Source: Impatiens glandulifera
Taxonomy: Eukaryota > Streptophyta > Magnoliopsida > Ericales > Balsaminaceae
Length of the DNA stretch: 64,000 bases
Direction of reading: 5' to 3'
Assembly (NCBI RefSeq): GCF_907164915.1
Contig: NC_061867.1
Span: forward strand, 52,455,852 to 52,519,851
Shown here: positions 46,351 to 60,119 of the stretch, one piece after another
Layout of the letters: each line of letters begins with the position of its first letter
Numbering within the stretch: position 1 is the first letter of the stretch
Notes under the pieces: generated by a model
The model's input: only the letters and a program-made list of their open reading frames with translations
The model's database searches: none
What the model was told of the DNA's origin: nothing
Program-made: the position numbers and the translations under genes

Positions 46351-46406
46351 GTTGGAAAGTCGCTACCGATCGAGAGAAGATGAACTTAGTCTTCAAGTGG
46401 AATTAT

Positions 46407-46760
46407 TGAGTAATGAAGCCTACACTTATAATAAACTCTAAGAAGCTAATTAGAGTTTATTGGGTTTGTGTTTGAGTTTGGGATTGAGTTTGACCAAGAG
46501 TTATTTAGGTTTGATTACCTGAATGTTTACCATATAAAAATGTCATTGTTAATGGTTTACATTAATAAGACAAAATTATAGAGATAAAGTGTGAGGCGAA
46601 ACTCTATATTTATTATTTTTCATAGTGAAATCTGTTAACGGTTGGAGTGGACATAGCTTATTTGAGTGAACCACTATAAATATGTGTTTTCTTGTGTTAT
46701 TTTTTTACATTTTTACTGATCGTTTCAAGCCGATCAGATTTTAAGATCTAAATTCTAGCC
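46407..46760 (+). repeat. 3' LTR remnant of the Copia fragment
   Basis: It resembles the solo LTR at 27693-28057 through most of its length: AATAAACTCT, TTAGAGTTTATTGGGTTTGT, GAATGTTTACC, AGATAAAGTGTGAGGCGAAA and GATCGTTTCA. It follows the RNase H fragment as a 3' LTR should. Its ends are eroded, so borders are approximate. Confidence 0.75.
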
Positions 46761-47689
46761 ATTCGTGTTTGTTCCTATGGAGCTAATAGTTCTAGGAGTT
46801 GCTCCATTCAAAGAACATTGGGACTCGAATACAATTTCCGCCAAAATCATAAAGATGGAACTGTTGAGAATGCTCACTAGACGAGTCGAGTCTTATTTGA
46901 AAAGAATCACATGTTACAATAGAGCTGGATAATGCGCCCAAAGTAATTGAGATCGGGATCTTTTATTTTTTTCGAAATATAGCTCGTTTTAGGTGTGAAA
47001 GCATGTTAATTAAAAATCTTCAAACTTAACTATTAAAAAATGAACTTAAAAGAGTTCTAAATAAAATAAAATGTCATGGGTGTGTATCAAAATTTGAAAA
47101 TACTATTCATGCAATCCTTTCACTCACAAACAAGAGAACAAATTAAAGCATGTGAGAATGAGAGATGTCCCCCATTAAATAGTCAAATAATATCTTTAGA
47201 GTATCACATATTTGATTTAACAGTTTTGTTAAAATGTAGCCCTTATATGACTACCATCAAATTATTCTTGTTTTGTATTGTTCTCTTTTTAACTCATAAT
47301 ATAATGCTTTTAAATGACAATTTAGCTTAACAATATACAATAAGTGTTTTTTTTTCTAGTTTAACTAACAAATAAAGCGCAAGTCTCAGAGTTACATTAT
47401 CATAAGTTTGAACCTTCAGGATCATTTACAAAAACAATTAAAAAAATATAATAAACACTTATGTCACGCAACATTAAAATAAATACTGACCCCTCAAAGG
47501 CACCAAGTGTATACATTTTCTTCAAAATATTCATACAAAATGATATAAACGAGGGTTGTTTGTAGTTCCAACGACAAAAACATTATTAAAAATTGAGTTA
47601 AAACCAATAAAAAAATCAGAAAGACACAAAAATGTTCATCAATGGATAAAGAAGAAATAAACAAATCATAACAAACTTTAATGAGCATG
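46761..47689. other. Intergenic region
   Basis: AT-rich, with a tRNA-like word (CATAAGTTTGAACCTTCAGG near 47400) that may mark a SINE relic. No gene is supported. Confidence 0.4.
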
Positions 47690-47990
47690 GAAGTCTTTGA
47701 GAAGATAAATGAGTTGCACGCACTGTCTCAACTGATTTACCCAATTAAACATCCCGATTGTCATAATAATATAATTATAGATTAAACGCATCGGATGACA
47801 ACCTTCATTGAAGGTCCTACCGTTCCTTCCTGTTACGGTCAACCAAAAGATAAGCGGATAGACCAACCGAGCTCACATCCTCTATTCACAATTCTCAACA
47901 ACTGCATAACCCACTTAATATAGTTAGGTTCCATAGTAGTCCAAATTCATTAGGTATAACCTTAATGATTCAAATAGACAATCAGATAAA
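47690..47990 (-). mobile_element. Short LINE 3' relic
   Basis: Words such as CTCAACTGATTTACCCAATT, AAACGCATCGGATGAC and CAATTCTCAACAACTGCATA parallel the better preserved relics at 52840-54500. It is heavily decayed and assigned only by similarity. Confidence 0.4.
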
Positions 47991-48834
47991 CATTGAACTA
48001 GCACTGATATTTTTTAGTAAGTTCATTATAATTGTGTGATGATAAACTTGTGTTGGGCATAACCACATACACAACCAAAACCACAGCCACAATCACTAGG
48101 TCCAAAACCATATTTTGTGTGGGAAAACTGTGCAGAACTAAAGGTGAGTCAAGTGACGAACCACACAAGTGTTCATCTGATTGGGGATGATTAGACACCC
48201 ATTTCTATATGTTTTCTTTAGGTGCTCCACTTGTTCATCATTCATCTCTCTATTATCATCATCTTTCTCCCACAAATAGACTCCACCTATCTAATGCAAC
48301 TTGTGAAATTCTTTCATCCTCGTGTGTTTCATTTAGTTCTTGATCATCCCATGAATGCTAACATGTTCTCAACTCCTCCAATATGTACACAATATATTTT
48401 CTTCTTTTTTCTTAAATGGTTCGAATCGAACTCATGACTTTGAGAACATGATTTTTTTACTGTCAAAATATCCTTAGACGAAGATAATGGAGACCGTAAC
48501 TAATCTTATCTAAAAATCAAACACACCTTCAAGGTTCTTTTGTTTCTCTAAATCCAAACCATCCCTAGGGAACTGCTTTTTTTTTTTTCCTTTATAGAAA
48601 AAACTTGAGTAAGATCCACTAATTCATTCCAATGCCTTCAATTAAAATCGAATTTCAAAAATCTTAGTTATTCTATCCTCAAGAGCTAACCGACCACATA
48701 ACTTCAGTTTGGGAGAGGTTCCAATTATTAGGGATGTAATGTGTGGATCAGGTTGGGAGTGGAGTCCATGACATCACCCTGTTTCATTCAAGAAACTTAT
48801 TTTCTCTACCATTCCCACTATCATTATATTCAAT

Positions 48835-48980
48835 AAATCTATATAAGATAAAAAAAAATATTAATATATAATGATAAAATAATATTTTTTAAATATAAAA
48901 TATTTTATTATTTTAATTATCAAATTAAGTAATATAATTAATGATAAGATAAATAGAGGTGATGTTTGAGATTGAATTTT
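48835..48980. repeat. AT-rich MITE-like fragment
   Basis: It contains ATATATAATGATAAAATAAT, then AAATATAAAATATTTTATTA and TTTTAATTATCAAATTAAGT, the inner block of the dispersed family seen at 8.5, 32.1 and 34.5 kb. The ends are not defined. Confidence 0.4.
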
Positions 48981-49044
48981 AAAAAAAAAAAAATCTTAAA
49001 CACGTTTTTAGAATCTTTATGAAGACAAACCCTAGTCCAAAAAA

Positions 49045-49094
<50 letters not shown>

Positions 49095-51618
49095 GATTAT
49101 AAATATATGAATTAAAATATAAAATAATTATATTGCTTGTGTTTTTGGAAAAACATGTTTGATTCGACTGATCGGTTGGATGGAATGGAATCACCTTCCC
49201 TAGTCCTAACTACTAATTGATGTTCTTGAACTTTCTATGGACCATTTCCATTATTTTGCTTTAATTAATGGAGTGAAAAGTGAAAATTAATATTTATTTA
49301 TTTATTTTCTGTTTTAATTATATGATGATCATGAACCCATTACAGAAAAAGCACCCTATTTTTTTTTAATAATGTGATTTTTTTTCTTATAATAATATTC
49401 GTGATTGGATTTCTCGAAATAGATATCTCTAACGTACATCTGCCTTGTTTGTTTTGACATTCTTTAAAGAAGTTCTTTTTTATTTAAATTTTGATTTATT
49501 CATAGTCTTGCTAATAATACTAAGTTAATATTCCAACATACAACACAAATCTTTATGTCACATGCATGGCCATTCTATTTTGAATCGCCAAACCATTATA
49601 TCGATTAAGATCAGTTAGATATATAGTTGGATATAAAGTTTTGATATAATAAAAATCGATTTATTAAAGTCGGATATAAATAAAAAAAAATACTATTTGA
49701 AATTGTTATTTATTGAGTTTGTAATTAATTTTATTTGATGAGTTGTTTTAAAATTAGTTTAAAACATGTCAATTAATATGAATATTAGATGTATATGGTC
49801 GGATATCTAAACAATGATCAAATCAACTAAATATATGATGCATTCAATCCCGGATGTAAGATCTTAATCAAATATAACCGACATAAAAAAGCAAAATTTA
49901 TATTAACCAATAAACATGACAATCAAATCTACGATCATCCATACAAACAACAACAACAACATTAGAGAATAGGTATGTTCCCTAAGTGCAAGTGCTAAAA
50001 TTTGAGACTAGGGTCTAGGACATGTTATAGTCTTGGGTCCCCTTTGTTTCATGTGCTAAATTTTGTTTATTTTTTTTACATGATTTGAATGTGAAGCTTG
50101 AACTCGTGTCATTTTTATGATTCAACACTATACTACAATATTTATCGTTTCGTGAATAATTTTGAATTTGCAAAAAATATGAAAGATTTCGTTTTTTTTT
50201 TACAATTCTAGTATCTTATTAAACCATTATTTGGAAACTCGTCATAGTTGAATTTATTTTTACTACAAATAATAAGTTAAAGAAAATAAGTTATTTTTCA
50301 CCAAAAAAAATTAATTTTAAAATGCACTTTTGAAAAGAAAACCTTTTTTTCTTCTATCAATTGGTATAAACAAACAACCTGGTGGAAACTTGCAAATTGG
50401 CATTTAATTAATTTAAAAAAAGGTGATCCATTTGGTACGCCAAAAACAGATCAATGTGATTAATTGTTAAATAATTGTATGGTGGTATTGTTGCTACTTT
50501 GAAGTGCAAGTGCTTTAAAATTAAAATATTATATTATCATTGAATTCTTGATTGTTAAGAATTCTTCAAATTCTAAGTTGTACTATCATTTCCTTTTTCT
50601 TTTGATAAATTGTTTAGTTAATAAAGATCAAAACTTTATTTGAGAAATGGAGAGTATTGAAGGATGATTCAATTTTCTTAAGTGAAAAAGAAAATTACAT
50701 CAAACTTAAAACTTATTAAAGTATCTAGGAGTTTTATTTTGAAAGAGTAAAGTCTAATATCTGAATTTAACGAAACACTTTAAATTGAAGCGAGAGACAT
50801 GACGACATCGAGGGGAAATCATGTTAACCTTTTAAAATTTAAAAGAAAATTATATAATGTTTATCGTTTTATAATTATTCAAAATTAATTTGGATCATGA
50901 TTAATGATAAACAAAATACCAAATAAAGAGCATAGTAATATTAAAACACCATAAGATTTAAAGAAATTAAGCCATGAACCAACCATAACATTAATCATAA
51001 TATTCTATATATAGAATGAAACATTAAGTCAATTACATAATATAAGTGAACCTTGTTGGTTGGAAAATGAGTAACAATGAAATTTATTCCAATTAAATCA
51101 TTTGATTACTTGTATCAATAAGGCATCCCACTAAGATTAAGATATAAAATATAACAACTCAATGGAATAAAGATCCGAATAAATTGAAATAAATGAGAAA
51201 CAATCCATCTAGAGAGTGTGAAATTAAAAAATAATAAGAAAACTCAATTAGATCCTTAAGAGCTTGATTTTCATTTGATAAATTATGACTAATTTCTCTT
51301 AATTTTCATGGTATTATCTTATTTGGGATATTATGTATTCTTAGAGTTATGATTTATTTAATTTTGGTTTAATGTTCTTCTTATTTTTATTTTATGTGTT
51401 TTTATTTTCATTTTTTTATTCTCAAATATCCATATAATAAATATACTAATTTTTTTTTATTTAATGTGTTTTTAATATCTCTTAAGAAGCACTATTGACA
51501 TTTGAGTTACCTTAGACCGTCTTCAATTCAACCGTCTCTAATTCAACAGCATAGCATAAGCACACTCATCTTAGGTTTGGAAACTCCAACCCATCGTTAC
51601 TGTACCTACTCAAGGGCT

Positions 51619-51621
<3 letters not shown>

Positions 51622-51683
<62 letters not shown>
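51622..51683. repeat. (TA)n microsatellite
   Basis: A pure TA run of about 60 bases, preceded by GGGCTGT and followed by ATAAAATAAAAAA. It is likely length-variable. Confidence 0.95.
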
Positions 51684-51686
<3 letters not shown>

Positions 51687-52839
51687 AAATAAAAAATCTG
51701 AATCCCTATTTCTCATATATACCATACTTATATATATGGACAAATATATATATTTCCCATTTCATTTGAGATTTATTTAGACTTAAATTTTATTTCACTA
51801 ATTTAATATATTATTAATTTTTTATCATCCGATCATTTTTATTTAAAATTTTTATATTTATTTTTCTAATTTGAAAAGAGATAAAATATTATTATTATTA
51901 TTATTTTTAATTCTCTCTCCTAATATTATTTTCTTAATTTATGTATTGGTTAACTTTATTATATTTATAATTGATTTGATTTTAGGATTAATATTTTTTA
52001 TTTTTTTTATAATTTCACTATAACTGTTTAATAAAATATTTAATTTTTTTAATTTTTTTTTAATAATAATGAGTAAACATTTTCGGCAATGAAAATGTAA
52101 AGATTGAATTTCAAAATAAAATAAAGCGTGATTTTTTGTCAACTTTTTGACACTTTATATTGAAGGAGATTTATCTAAGAATGTAAATATATATTTTATT
52201 ATTCATAAATTTTATGTTTTAAAATTCCATAGAGTTTAACGTATTTAATTATTATAATATAACGTCTTTTTTTATATAATTTATTATACAAAATTTAAGC
52301 CCACCCAAGATGAATTCCTCGATCCGTCTCTGCCCATCATCAAACTTATACCCCTAATATCTACCAAAAGACTATTTTATATATATTTCAGTCTTTAATG
52401 TATTTTAATATTTACCAACTGAGTTTAAAGTTATTTGTTTAATTTTATTTTTTTATATATTAATCTTGTTTATATAATTTATTTATATAATCTTTTAATA
52501 TATTAAATTTGTTTTTTATATATTTATATAATTTATTTATATATATAATTATTTTTTTCTTATATATTTTTTCTTATAATTTCTTTTAATTAAATAGAAA
52601 AATGATTGAGGTTTAATTTGTAAAATTTATGAATATGTAGATAGTATTGAAAATATAAAGTTGGAAATATTCGTTTGAGTTTAAAAATGAGTTTTTGAGT
52701 TAGAGATGAATTACTATTTAATGTGACGTTTACTATATTTTGGGTATGAGAATGAGATTAAGGGTTGGAAATAGCCTTAGTGTCTTATTATATATTTTTA
52801 AAATGATTAATACAATGATATTATGAGATGTACAGTCGC

Positions 52840-53860
52840 TTAAACACAACGACAAAATATTACATTTGGGAAGAAAATCACGTAAATATTGTAAAATTAA
52901 TGTGTGCAGAGATCTTTTAAAAGGGCAATGAGCTATTTGACTGAATCGGTTGGCTTTCCTTAATAAACCTCTTATAATATTAGGATGATAGCATTACGAA
53001 GGATCCTAAACGGTCGTTTGAAATTGTTGAAGGTTTTACATATCTCAAATCAAATTATCCACCAGAAATTAATGGGATATAACCTCATTGTTTAAGGCCC
53101 ACAAATCTAGTTGCCTCATTCCACGATTCTCAACACGCACCAATGGTTCTCGATTTAAATCAATGAATACTAATAATACTCCAAAGAAGACTCTAAATAC
53201 CAACACCACCCTTATAATGTAAAAAATTGAGAGGTTGTCTCTATCTCCTTAAAACATATACAACATCGATTAACTAAGATAAGACTCTTGTGCATACATC
53301 TATCATCAATTAAAATACCACCGTGGATCGCATTATACCCGAAAAAAGATCTTAGCGGGAATCATAGACTCCCATAATTTTTCACAACACAACTCAGTTG
53401 GAACGACTCTATCAAGGAGATAATAACAATGTCTCTCATTAAACTTATTAAAATCTCTCCATCGCATTGCATCCTGGTTCAATGAAGACACCCATTTGTT
53501 GGCCACTGATGATAACAATCTATTATAAAAAGAACTTTCCCCAAATACTAACCTCCTTCTATATCTGATACGATGCACAAAACCTTGAGAGCGATGTTTG
53601 AACATATCATTGAATTGTGACATCTCTACAAATAGTAATAGAGGCCAACACATGGAAAAGAATAACAAAACACTTACCCCACATTATTCATCATCCTAAA
53701 GACGGATTAATGAACCATCGCTCACGGTAAACAAAGAATGTTCTTGATAACTTTTCCACATGATTGATATGCCACTCCATATGTTAATTTCACGCGGCGA
53801 TTGAATATTTTTGTGAACTAATTAGACCAATTTAACTCATATTTACTTATAATATAAATC
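52840..53860 (-). mobile_element. L1-type LINE 3' relic
   Basis: The minus strand holds a 111-codon open piece (53333-53668) with LSSVANKWVSSLNQDA, WESMIPAKIFFRV and ELCCEKL. This is the region before and at the zinc-binding RT domain (zf-RVT) of plant L1 elements. Downstream come broken-frame remains of the finger and the 3' end. It is the homologue of 27225-28620 without the solo LTR. Confidence 0.75.
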
Positions 53861-53984
53861 TTAGAGTTGATAGTTTTTTTTATGATTTGGTATTAAAATT
53901 TAATTATTTTAATAGAATTATTTAGTTTTATTTATTGAAATAATTTTTAAATAATTTCTTTTTTAAAAAATGGTTCATGTATAT

Positions 53985-54540
53985 TAAAAATGATAAAAAT
54001 CATTTAAGTACAACGACAAAACAATACATTAAAAAATAAAAATATAAAAGAAAAGAAAAAAATAAGAAGAAATAATACAACCATGTCACCCAATAGGTTA
54101 TCGAGTTCGTAAGTTCCCGAGAAAAACTATTAACTCCCTGATCGACTTCACCGACTTTCCAGAATGAATCTCATAAAAAATCATAATAATAACATTATAA
54201 ATGATACGCATCGAATGACTAAAGTTGAATTTCAACTTTGATGATTTCTCTCCAACCAAATATTCCTTAGAAATAATTGAGATGATAACCCAAATATGCA
54301 GTTCTATCATATCAACTGCATCAATCTAAATTTCTTAACATATACACAAAGACTCGGACATTATCTAGTGAATTTCAATTATACTTAAAAAAGATTTCAA
54401 ATACTAGTCACCATTAATACAAAAATAATTGAGATTTTGATTCAACATTCTCGTGACACGTACGACAATGACTTAACATAATACAATTTTTTTCATAAAC
54501 AAATCATCCGTTCTAACGTGAATAGCACTCCATCAAAAAA
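53985..54540 (-). mobile_element. Second LINE 3' relic
   Basis: It starts (3' side) with AAGTACAACGACAAAACAAT, like the starts of the 27.2 and 52.8 kb relics, and continues with GCATCGAATGAC, CTCCAACCAAATATTCC and GACACGTACGACAATGAC. It has no open frame. It lies in the same orientation as its neighbour. Confidence 0.55.
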
Positions 54541-54699
54541 AACGAGATCTTAAATGTATTTAGTTATAATTATTGAAATAATTTTCAAATAAGTTATTAT
54601 TTTTTTAGTTTTATTTTATAATCCTTCAATTAAAATACACTTATTTATTTTATTATTCTATCATCTAATAAATTAATTTATATATATATATATATATAT

Positions 54700-54960
54700 A
54701 TTTAAATATTTCCCTGGCCTAGTTTTGATTGGGGTTGGTTTATGTGAAGTAACTCTCATAGGCGGGGTGAGTCAGATGCCTTATTCTCTAATGACACGTG
54801 TAGCCCACCCTTTTCCTCTTTCTCTCTCTTATGTCATACGTCAGCCCCAATATGAAAAAGAATATATATATTTAATTTACATGGATAATAGAGGATTAAT
54901 TCTAATAAGTAATAATTTGTTTTTATGCCATCACATTCCACATGAACCCTAAAGCCAAAG
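54700..54960 (+). promoter_or_regulatory. Promoter-like island without a gene
   Basis: A less AT-rich stretch has GACACGTGTAG (G-box/ABRE core CACGTG at 54797), CTTTCTCTCTCTTATG, TACGTCAGC, and a TATATATA word at 54866. No coding exon follows. It may be the promoter of an unseen noncoding RNA or a leftover of a lost gene. Confidence 0.3.
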
Positions 54961-56089
54961 ATGTTTATTCTCGACCCCTCCATCTTTAAGGTTTTTATTA
55001 TTCTAATATTTATATTCCTTATAACATTTATTCTATTTTTATTATATTTATGTGCCTTTTTAAGCAATTATATATATTTTTCAATTGCAATTGGATTTTA
55101 CAAAAATAAAAATAATTATACAACAAACAGTATGAATCCACAACAAATTCATCTTATATTATTATACTTATGTGTTTGTGAGTTGTGATACCATGCATCT
55201 TTCCTTTTTTCTTGCTAAGAGAAAATTCATTTATTTAGTCCTTTTAAAATCGACATATCAAATACATATTTCATCATTGATATCTCGAACATGATCCATC
55301 ACAAACAGAAGTCCCAAATGTTAGTCCTCCATATACAAATGATGCTAGTGTCCGAGAGGGCGAATAACCAAACTTCATCGGTGACACGAGAATTCAAATA
55401 CATATGCTTGTCATTTCCTTCCCTCTTGTTTTAGTCTCAAATCCATGTGTTTTTAAGGATATAATCATTTCATTAATTATTTTATTTTTATAAAAATCAC
55501 GAAAGAAATTATAAAATCACGTGATAAACCAATTGAAAATAAGTTACACTCGAACTAAGTACTGGTGCGATTAGTACCACACAAATTAATTAATGGACGA
55601 GACAAAACAACATAAAAAACAAAAAAAGGACAACTCAAGGAACACAAGTATCAAAATTGACGATCATAATCCACAAAAATTTAGTCCAATTTTTGGTAGT
55701 CTATGAATGCGAGAGAGCATCTTGGCTATATGTTCTTCATTAGATCCCTCTATTACTGTCCAACAAATTCTTAATCTCGTTATCATTTTCTTCAATGTTT
55801 TTTCTAAATTCTTAATCTTGTTTCCTCATAATCAAGTGAGTACTATATTTTCAATCTCTCTTTTAATGCAAGACTTGAGTCTTTTCTTAATAATAGCTTG
55901 CTTTAAACAAATAATATTATAGTTAAATGTACACTATCTTAAACACTATTCAAAATTTGGGACCACATTACTTTGTTAGGCGTCCAAATAGTATCTACAT
56001 ATACTTTATTATTGTCCCAAAACCACTTATTAAAAAAATAAAATTAATGAAAATTAAATTTGCATGAGATACCCTTTCTTCCCAGCTAA
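54961..56089. other. Region upstream of the UMAMIT gene
   Basis: AT-rich, no supported gene. The last few hundred bases probably hold the transporter promoter. Confidence 0.5.
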
Positions 56090-56097
56090 TATAAATA
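56090..56097 (+). promoter_or_regulatory. TATA box of the UMAMIT gene
   Basis: TATAAATA lies about 150 bases before ATG 56246. It is followed by a leader with AACAACAACAACACAAAC and CT-rich words, a usual plant 5' UTR. Confidence 0.6.
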
Positions 56098-56245
56098 CCT
56101 GCATTTGGCATTGGCATTGTCATTAGGTAACAACAACAACACAAACAAGCTCATGTTTGCTTCCTCTTCCTCTCTTAGTTCTCTCATTTTATAATTAAGT
56201 TCCCCCAAACACTTCATTTCCAGTTCTAACTTTTTCTCGAAGAAA

Positions 56246-58045
56246 ATGGATACTCGCCAAGGATGTTGTATGAACTTCTTGAAGAGCTCGAAACCGTATT
56301 TCTTCATGATATCGCTACAATTTGGTTACGCAGGGATGAATATCATTACGAAAGTGTCTCTCAACCATGGCATGAGCCACTATGTTCTTGTTGTTTATCG
56401 TCATGCAATCGCAACTGCTGTCATTGCCCCTTTTGCAATCTTCCTCGAAAGGTGAATATATGTAAACTTAATTAATGAAAAAATATATTAAAAAATCAAT
56501 CCAAGCCCAATTCAAATATTGATGATTATGAACTAATTGTTTCAGGAAAGCAAGGCCACAGATTACTTTCAAGACTTTCATGCAAATATTTGTTCTTGGA
56601 CTCCTTGGGTTAGTCTACAACTTCTTTAAATCTCTTTATATTACATGTCAAATCATTCTTATATATTCATCAAATTCATTTATTGTATTTTAACCAAATA
56701 GGCCGGTGATAGATCAAAACTTTTACTATGCGGGTCTCAAGTATACATCCCCCACTTTCTCTTGCGCTATGAGCAACATGCTCCCTGCCATGACATTTAT
56801 TCTTGCGGTTATATTCAGGTATCAATCTTTTTCTTAAAAAAAGAAAAACTTGTATTATCAAACGAGATACCAAGTACCAAGAACATACATAAAATGAACA
56901 TTTTGCTTACTTGTATTTGCATAGGATGGAGAAAATAAGCCTGAAGAAGCTAATATACCAAGTGAAGGTGGCAGGAACAGCAGTTACAGTGGCTGGGGCT
57001 ATGTTGATGACCTTATACAAAGGACCGATTGTCGAACTTTTCTGGTCTAAACATGGCCATAATGGCGGAAGCAGCGAAGCCGGAACAGAAACAAGTGACA
57101 AAGATTGGTTGAAGGGTTCCATTCTTCTCATCATTGCCACTTTTGCATGGGCTTCTCTTTTCATCCTTCAGGTAAAATTAATTTTTTTTATGAAAATTAA
57201 GTTGAAATAATTCATAGGAAATTTATTGAGTTACAAATATGAATTCTTATGCATGATGAATTTTCGCAGAAAGCAGCTCTCAAGACATACGAAAAACATC
57301 AGCTTACATTGACGACATTAGTTTGTTTAATGGGAACACTACAGGCCATCGCTGTCACTTTCGTCATGGAACACAAACCATCAGCTTGGTCCATTGGATG
57401 GGACATGAACCTTCTTGCTGCTGCTTACGCGGTTAGTCTCTTTTACAAGTGTTAAATTATATATGTTGCACATATTAGGTTTTCAAGAAATGAAAATTAA
57501 CTAACATGATTGTATAATATGTATTGTAGGGTATTGTGACATCAAGTATCTCATACTATGTACAAGGACTTGTGATGAAAGTGAAAGGACCTGTTTTTGC
57601 AACTGCTTTTAGCCCTTTGATGATGATCATTGTAGCTATCATGGGTTCTTTCATTTTAGCTGAAAAGATCTATCTTGGCGGGTAAGAAATTATCACAACC
57701 CCACAAATTAAATGGTTCAATGTGAATTCATAATATTAAGTGAATTAATTCATTTGTTTGATGTTTGTATGCAGTGTGGTTGGTTCGGTTTTGATTGTAA
57801 TTGGACTCTACGCCGTTCTATGGGGAAAATACAAGGAGGGAAAGGAAACGAAAGAAAACAAGACAATCGAAGAAGCTATAAAGGATAATACGCAATATCA
57901 AAAAGGAGGAGCGATTAATCCGACTTGCAACCATGAGATGAAAGTAGTAGATATTAATGAATTAGAAGATGGAGAATTTGATCACAAAAAACAAAAGCTT
58001 TCTAATTCATCAACCATTACCACCAAACCCGACCAAGAGGTGTAA
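56246..58045 (+). CDS. UMAMIT/WAT1-related transporter (nodulin MtN21/EamA family)
   Basis: Seven exons join to 405 residues: 56246-56451, 56546-56608, 56702-56818, 56925-57171, 57270-57431, 57530-57681 and 57775-58045, all with GT-AG introns. The protein has ten hydrophobic segments in two EamA halves. Key family words are SLQFGYAGMNIITKVSLNHG and VYRHAIATAVIAPFA in the first half, NFYYAGLKYTSPTFSCAMSN and VAGAMLMTLYKGP at its end, and YYVQGLVMKVKGPVF, AFSPLMMIIVAIMGS and GLYAVLWGKYKE in the second. UMAMITs export or exchange amino acids at the plasma membrane or tonoplast; relatives such as SIAR1 act in phloem and seed loading. The closest type looks like the UMAMIT12-20 group. The cytosolic tail after about 325 is long and hydrophilic. 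No defects are visible. Confidence 0.95.
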
Positions 58046-60119
58046 TTCACTTGCTAAAAGGGAAAAAAAATATCCCTTTTTTTTTTTGTATTTTGTGTTT
58101 TGTGTACTCCACTCATTCTCTCTTTTGTTTTCTTTTGAGTTATGGGTTTATCTTGTTTAAATATGCTTATGGAGGATGAATGAAGAGAGTTATATAATTA
58201 TTATGTGAACATTGAACTCAATTGTGTATTTTCCATTTTTCTAAATTTATTTTTGAAGGAAACATAAACAAATTATAAGAGAAAATCTATAAAGCAGCCG
58301 TCTTAATTAATAAATCAAGTGAAAATAGATTTTATCTAAGAGATCAAATATATTGTATTTATTTTTATTAGTTTAAAAAAATAATAGTTTAAGATGTTAT
58401 ATATGTTTATTAATTAATTAATTGGAGTAATCTTTTTATAACATGTTGGGGGGAAATTAATGTTGCTGATGTCTGAGGCAGATTCCACTCGACCCCTCCA
58501 AATTGACACACAACATGCACTCATCGATTCTTCTCATATTTGGAAGTTATAATAATATATTAACTTTATTTTAGATTTATTATTGTATTTTTAAACATTA
58601 TTAATCATGTTGTGAATTTAATAATATGAAATAATAGAAAATAAATCAATAACAACGAAAACCATGTAAATTATTGTGGCGGAAAGTTCGTACATACTAA
58701 ATCAGAGCATATTACATTATTGTCGCTAAAATTGTTTTTGTTTATGAATGTATCAAGCTAGAATGTTTCTCATAGTCATGTTTTTCATTTTTAATTAAAG
58801 CATTTTAATTATGAATCGAACTCGTAAGTTTAAAAGCGTTTTAAATATGAATTGAGCTTGTGAACTTTAAAAATATTGTCCTTAAATCTATTAACCTAGA
58901 TAAATAATCCTAGTTAAAAGTATCTTTTGCGATAATAACATCTGGGCATGCTTATTAGTGTAAAATATTGTTAAGGCTTATTCAAATTTTATTTTTATTA
59001 TTTTTAATAGTTTTAAAATAATATAGAGATATATAATATTTAAATATTAAATTTAATATAAAAAATGTTAATTAATTACATATCTTTCTTATTGGGATAA
59101 ATGAATGGTTCAAACCTTAATTAACAGGTATATTTTTATTTTTTTTAAGTTATCTTCAAAGTGTTGATGTCAATATATATTATCCTCTCTTATAGTCTAG
59201 CGATAACAAAAGGTGGATAACCCATCTTCTTAAGGTCTTAAATTTGAGCCCGTCAAACGACAAATTCTACGCTTGTTTAAATGATTAAGTGTATTTGTGA
59301 ATTAAGTACTTATAGCACATATCCGTGTTCCTTAATCGATCTTACGGTCTTACCAATGAAATTGTTGAGTTGATAATTTGATTGGTATAATTTGACCTAT
59401 TTTAAAATAGGTTTTGAAACTTAATCCGGAAGAGAAAAAATGTCAATAAATTTTCTTTGAAACATTTTTTTTTTGTCAAAGCATCTTATTCAGAAATTGA
59501 TTTAAACGAGTATTGGTTGAGAATATAACTTAGTTAAAACGTTTATTCATAAATTTGTTAACCTTTTCACGTCTAAATTCATATATTTCAATAAACCCAA
59601 TTCGAGAAAATATATGTTACTATAATTTTACTATAAAAATAATCAAAGATATGGTTGAAGTGGGATTAATTTAGATTATATATATATATCAATCTTTTTC
59701 ACACAATCTCTATCTCTCCAGGTTGGTGTTAGGTACTTATTAGTTGCATTCACACTAATTTTGTTCTTGGAATAGGGATGATTCTTTATGCTTAATTAAT
59801 TGAATCTGATGCAATCAGGAAATTCTTGTAAAAAAGTTGATGTGTATTCACGAATCATACAAAATCGGTATATTTAATGTGAGTTTAAATCAAATCCCAA
59901 GAATAAGTTCTCTTATTCCACTTGTAAGTGATCGATGAGTATGTCAATGGAGATTTTATTCCATTCCCTACATGTGATTCATGTTTCATTTACTTTTCAT
60001 AATTTTAAGATTTTTTTTTTAATTGAGAAAAATAGTGTTATATTTTCGAATTCATACTTTTACTTTTATTTTATTTTTTTATTTTTGTTTAAATGATCCA
60101 TTTAATTAAGATAATCGTT
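58046..60119. other. Intergenic region downstream of the UMAMIT gene
   Basis: The first 150 bases are probably 3' UTR. A SINE-like segment lies near 59190-59320 (TAGTCTAGCGAT, then AAATTTGAGCCCG). No gene is supported. Confidence 0.5.

Larger units (their letters stand above)
47991..52839. other. Long AT-rich intergenic region with microsatellites
   Basis: I found no supported gene. It contains an (AAT)n tract at 49047-49093, a (TA)n tract of about 60 bases at 51622-51683, and an AT-rich MITE-like piece at about 48835-48980. The segment 48000-48440 is less AT-biased but its frames match nothing I recognise. Confidence 0.5.

Noticed and set aside
47998..48440. Possible Copia gag or host gene fragment on the minus strand
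   Set aside because: The 66-codon frame and its neighbours do not show a zinc knuckle or any motif I can defend.
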